Source: Streptomyces bungoensis
Lineage (GTDB): Bacteria; Actinomycetota; Actinomycetes; Streptomycetales; Streptomycetaceae
DNA length: 32,502 bases
NCBI RefSeq assembly: GCF_001514215.1
Contig: NZ_KQ948881.1
Location: 31,323-63,824 of the forward strand
Direction of reading: 5' to 3'
Position numbers and translations under genes: made by a program. The notes beneath the pieces are model-generated. The model was not told where the DNA came from. It ran no database searches and worked only from the letters and a program-made list of their open reading frames with translations. Of the stretch, positions 30,601 through 32,502 are shown in pieces; the stretch's first letter is position 1; the number at the start of each line of letters is the position of its first letter.

Positions 30601-32502
30601 AACGCCAGGAGTTCGCGCCGCCGCTCGTCGGACGGCAGCACGGAGAGCCGCGCCGTGAGCGCGTTGCCGTCACCCCCGGCGCTCCCGGCCGTCCGCCGGG
30701 CCGCGGTGGCCGCCTGCACCTCCGGCAGGCCGGCGAGCGCACGGGCGGGCCGGTCGGAGTGGGCGAACGCGTATGTCTCCCACCGTACGTCGGCCACCGC
30801 CAGCACGGGTTCGCCGCCGAGGACGGCCTGTTCGAGCGCGGTCAGCGCCGCTTCCGGGTCCATGGCGGGCATGCCCGAGCGGGCCAGCCGCTCACCCGTC
30901 TCCCCGGCGGCCAGGCCGCCGCCGCCCCATGCTCCCCACGCGATCGACGTCGCCGGCAGGCCGTCGGCGTGCCGGTGGTGGGCGAGGGCGTCGAGGAAGG
31001 CGTTCGCGGCGGCGTAGCTGCCCTGTCCCGGTCCGCCCAGCGTGCCCGCCAGCGAGGAGAACAGCACGAAGGCGGTGAGTCCCAGGTCCCGGGTCAGCTC
31101 GTGCAGGTGCCACGCGGCAGCGGTCTTGGGCCGCAGCACGGTCTCGGCGCGCTCGGGCGTGAGCCCGTCGAGCACGCCGTCGTCCAGCACGCCGGCCGCG
31201 TGGACGACCGCGGTGAGCGGCTGGTCCTCGGGTACGGCGGCCAGAAGCGCGGCGAGCTGCTCGCGGTCGGCCACGTCGCACGCCGCCATCGTGACGCGGG
31301 CGCCGAGCCCGGTCAGTTCCGCCCGCAGTTCCGCCGCGCCGGGGGCGTCCGGTCCCCGGCGTCCCACCAGCAGCAGGTGCGCGGCGCCGTTGCGGGCCAG
31401 CCGGCGCGCGACCTGTGCGCCCACCCCTCCGGTGCCGCCGGTCACGAGCACGGTGCCATCCGGCTTCCACTCCGCGGGTCCGGCTTCCGACCGCTCGGCC
31501 CGGACCAGCCGACGCGCGAACAGACCGGAGCCGCGTACCGCCACCTGGTCCTCGCCCGCCGCGCCCGACAGCGCGGTCACGAGCCGGGTGCCGGCACGCT
31601 CGTCCAGCTCCCGCGGCAGGTCCACCAGCCCACCGAAGCGCTGCGGGTACTCCAGCGCCGCGATACGGCCGAGGCCCCACGCCCGCGCCTGGAACGGCGC
31701 GGTCAGCCGGTCGGCGCGCCCGGTCGACACGGCACCCCGGGTACCGATCCACAGCGGCGCGGTCACCCGGGCGTCGCCCAGCGCCTGGAGCAGGGCGGTG
31801 TTGAGGGCGAGCCCGTGGTCCAGAGCGCTGCCGGCCGCGTACGGCGACTCCTCCAGCGCCAGCAGGGACAGGATCCCGGTCGCCGGCGCGGGGCCGCCCT
31901 CACCGCCGAGGGCTTCGCCGAGCAGGGCGGCGAGCTGGGTCCGGTCGGCGCCGGCCGGTACACCGAGAGTCAGCACGTCGGCGCCGTGGCGGGTCAGGGC
32001 GTCGGCGACGGAGGCGGTCAGGCCGGTGCCGGCCTGCTCCCCCGCCACCACCAGCAGCCACCTGCCCCCAAGCACCACCGGCCCGACGTCCCGCCCGACC
32101 GGCTTCCACACCACCTTGTACCGCCAGCCGTCCACCGCCGACCGCGCCACCTCACCCCGACGCCAACTCGACAACACCGGCAACACCCCGGCCAACGGCG
32201 CACTGTCGACCAACCCGAGCGTCCCGGCAAGACCCTCCAGATCCTCCCGCTCGACCGCCTCCCAGAACCGGCCATCCACCCGCGAACCAGACGACGGCAC
32301 CACGGGCAGGCTCTTCTCCAACCAGTACCGGCGGTGCTGGAAGGCGTACGTCGGCAACGCCACCACCCGGCCGCCCTGCCCGGCCTGCACCCGTGTCCAC
32401 TCCACCGGAACACCGCGCACCCAGGCCTCGGCCAGGGAGGTCAGGAACCGGTCCGCACCACCCTGATCACGCCGCAGACTGCCGACGACCACCGCGTCCG
32501 GA
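24699..32502 (-). CDS. Modular type I polyketide synthase, C-terminal part: (AT)-KR-ACP / KS-AT-DH-KR-ACP / docking domain
   Basis: About 2600 codons of a PKS whose 5' end lies outside. First the end of an AT (LPTYAFQHRRYWLEK near 32330), then KR (about 32130-30770; TGGTGGVGA, VLDD, catalytic Tyr in GSYAAANAF: B-type) and ACP (about 30610-30390, Ser in GFDSL). The complete module follows. KS (about 30317-29050) has Cys in DTACSSS and both His motifs. AT (about 28655-27610) has GHSVGE and HAFH (28059-28070), the malonyl-CoA signature. DH (about 27545-26745) has HAVSGTALMPG and HPALLDAALQ, so it is active. KR (about 26690-25330) has TGATGALGG, VLDD and GNYAAANAF; ACP spans about 25180-24970. 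The tail (24960-24702), with LERLESVLDEIAG and DDLFDFIDQQFGSA, is a C-terminal docking domain. There is no ER and no thioesterase, so this subunit passes its chain to another one. The complete module adds acetate and leaves a C=C bond. Confidence 0.97.
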   Translation of the reverse strand, partial: PDAVVVGSLRRDQGGADRFLTSLAEAWVRGVPVEWTRVQAGQGGRVVALPTYAFQHRRYWLEKSLPVVPSSGSRVDGRFWEAVEREDLEGLAGTLGLVDSAPLAGVLPVLSSWRRGEVARSAVDGWRYKVVWKPVGRDVGPVVLGGRWLLVVAGEQAGTGLTASVADALTRHGADVLTLGVPAGADRTQLAALLGEALGGEGGPAPATGILSLLALEESPYAAGSALDHGLALNTALLQALGDARVTAPLWIGTRGAVSTGRADRLTAPFQARAWGLGRIAALEYPQRFGGLVDLPRELDERAGTRLVTALSGAAGEDQVAVRGSGLFARRLVRAERSEAGPAEWKPDGTVLVTGGTGGVGAQVARRLARNGAAHLLLVGRRGPDAPGAAELRAELTGLGARVTMAACDVADREQLAALLAAVPEDQPLTAVVHAAGVLDDGVLDGLTPERAETVLRPKTAAAWHLHELTRDLGLTAFVLFSSLAGTLGGPGQGSYAAANAFLDALAHHRHADGLPATSIAWGAWGGGGLAAGETGERLARSGMPAMDPEAALTALEQAVLGGEPVLAVADVRWETYAFAHSDRPARALAGLPEVQAATAARRTAGSAGGDGNALTARLSVLPSDERRRELLALVRTLAAGALGYSGPEEVDEHRAFRDLGFDSLTAVALRNTIAEATGLRLPVTLVFDHPTATALAGRLHQDLFGAAPAAAEPAPTAGAGPAATDDDPVVIVAMSCRYPGGASSPEELWRLLVRGGDAVSAFPQDRGWDLTGGYDPDPDRPGTFYARGGGFLYDAHHFDPEFFGMSPREALAVDPQQRLLLETSWEAFERAGLDPAVLRGSRTGVFVGSNYHDYGSRVQQAPKDFEGYLATGSAGSVASGRISYTFGLEGPAVTVDTACSSSLVALHMAAQALRTGECTMALAGGVTVISSLDTFIEFSRQRALSADGRCKAFSDDADGAGWAEGVGMLLLERLSDARRNGHPVLAVLAGSAVNQDGASNGLTAPSGPAQQRVIRQALDAARLSPADVDAVEAHGTGTRLGDPIEAQALMATYGQDRPADRPLLLGALKSNIGHTQAAAGVGGVIKMVLAMRHGLLPRTLHADRPSTRIDWTEGAVSLLTEPTAWPRAGRPRRAGVSAFGISGTNAHVILQEPPAGDPEDTGADDPGTRTPASAVVAGTRAVASPPQAAADVVPWVLSGRTADALRAQAARLLDRLEDPGRQDDAAPADVAHALALGRTAFDHRAAVVGSDRDELVAGVRALADGREAAGLLRGVRRRTGRTAFLFSGQGSQRPGMGRELYDAHPVFADALDAVCAELDRELERPLKDVLFAPAGTSDAALLNRTDYTQAGLFALEVAQFRLLEHWGLRPDAVAGHSVGELAAAHVAGVFGLADACRLVAARGRLMQRLPDGGAMLSVQAGEADVAEALRTYEDRVAVAAVNGPASVVVSGDEEAVQELAEAWRGAGLRTKRLTVSHAFHSPRMEPVQAPFAAVARDIAYAAPAIPLVCDLTGALAGPGELEDAGYWVRHVRDTVRFADVLATLERQDVTAYVELGPDGVLTAMTRDCLTDPGAAVVTPLLRRDRSERTSVVTALAALHVHGAGPDWAAYFAGRPARRVELPTYAFQRARYWLDAEPAAPDLAAAGLAAGDHPLLAAGTALAGGAGYLLTGRLSLGGHPWLADHAVSGTALMPGTAFLELALLAADRVGARTVDELTLEAPLVLPEQGAVHLQVTVGEPGAEGVREVTVHSRPDQAEDDEPWTRHAVGRLTPATAPADDVPVEAWPPQGAEPVTLDGLYDRFAAGGFAYGPAFQGLTAAWKLGGDVYAEIEPPTEVAADAARYWLHPALLDAALQTVGLTGAAGTAVMPFSWTGVHLHTPGAAALRVHLRPAGPDAVTLRITDPSGRPVAAVAGLTLRPLPDAGRLEDRRAAARHLYELEWVTPAPAAARAALGGWAVLNGWAVLNGDADPALGAALAAAGPAAAHYRDPAALARAVATGELPAPRTVLAVVPGLRNDGAGHPDECDPAGAVRRATGNVLRLLQDWLAEDTFDATPLVLVTRHAMSVHDGDRVPDPAAAAVWGLVRTAQSENPGRFVLLDWDATEESYRALPAALGHGEPQLALRKAELRVPRLVRMRLPHTVDGTTGPLLDPDGTVLVTGATGALGGLIARHLVTRHGARHLLLAARRGPDAPGARDLVEELTALGARAELVACDTSDRQALAALLAEVPAAHPLTAVVHTAGVLDDGVIGSLTPERLDTVLAAKVDTALHLHELTRDVELRAFVLYSSLAGIFGGSGQGNYAAANAFLDAFARQRRAEGLPAQSLAWGLWEQRSAMTGKLDEADLLRMARGGVVPMPSEQALDLFDAAVAAGRTVLVPARFDTAALRTPDGEVPPLLRSLVRPAPGRRPAGDATASHGRLRDRLASLDPEARLAALVDVVRDHAAAVLGYADSDAVDPERGFLEMGFDSLTAVELRNRLSTATGLRLPATLLFDYPTPIGLAGHLRAETAPGAAASLQPVLAGLERLESVLDEIAGDEPVRSALTGRLRGLLTRLDATAPTGGTGERPDTAVAVEEHLETATDDDLFDFIDQQFGSA
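26601..26636. repeat. In-frame 18-bp perfect tandem duplication within the PKS
   Basis: GTTCAGGACGGCCCAGCC occurs twice in direct succession. On the coding strand this repeats the hexapeptide GWAVLN (GGWAVLNGWAVLNGDADP) in the structural subdomain of the second KR. The identical bases point to a recent slippage event. It keeps the frame and lies away from the catalytic residues. Confidence 0.9.

Overview
The window is very GC-rich, with strong third-position GC bias, GTG and TTG starts, frequent 4-base ATGA/GTGA stop-start overlaps and hairpin terminators. This points to a Streptomyces-type actinomycete. It is an internal slice of a modular type I polyketide cluster. Both ends run into PKS genes on the minus strand: the 5' end of one at the left edge (docking domain plus KS), and the 3' end of another at the right edge (end of AT, KR, ACP, then KS-AT-DH-KR-ACP and a C-terminal docking domain). 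No loading module or thioesterase is visible, so the cluster continues on both sides.

Layout, left to right. (a) 1-1491, minus: start of a PKS gene preceded by an overlapping 28-codon ORF. (b) 1771-4238, plus: two cytochrome P450 genes, divergent from that PKS. (c) 4350-5930, minus: a GT-C (PMT/ArnT-like) membrane glycosyltransferase. (d) 6367-8492, plus: a two-gene ABC exporter. (e) 8569-17636, minus: seven tightly packed genes, in transcription order a rifampin-phosphotransferase-like dikinase, a nucleotidyltransferase with a PqqD-like segment, an extended SDR, an NDP-kinase-like protein, an AfsA homologue, a UbiA-family membrane protein and a nitroreductase-family enzyme. (f) 17748-20118, minus: a KAS III and a third P450, separated from (e) by a hairpin terminator. 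(g) 20834-23623, plus: a LAL/LuxR regulator. (h) 23647-32502, minus: PKS followed by an NDP-hexose 3-ketoreductase.

How it fits together (inference). The PKS genes build a chain that the visible complete module extends with malonyl-CoA and reduces to an alkene. P450s oxidise it, a deoxysugar made partly by the 3-ketoreductase may decorate it, and the ABC pair may export it. The LAL protein is the probable pathway activator. A short A/T-TCCCTAG motif recurs in the three promoter regions that serve the left PKS/P450s, the exporter/GT and the LAL gene itself, which suggests a shared regulon.

The most unusual part is block (e) with KAS III and P450 in (f). An AfsA-type condensing enzyme (family reaction: beta-ketoacyl plus dihydroxyacetone phosphate) sits in one operon with three phosphoryl- or nucleotidyl-transfer type proteins and a UbiA-family membrane enzyme. 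I know of no described gamma-butyrolactone or butenolide pathway with this set. It could make an unusual signal, a lipid-like side product or a building block joined to the polyketide. This is the best candidate in the window for an undescribed system.
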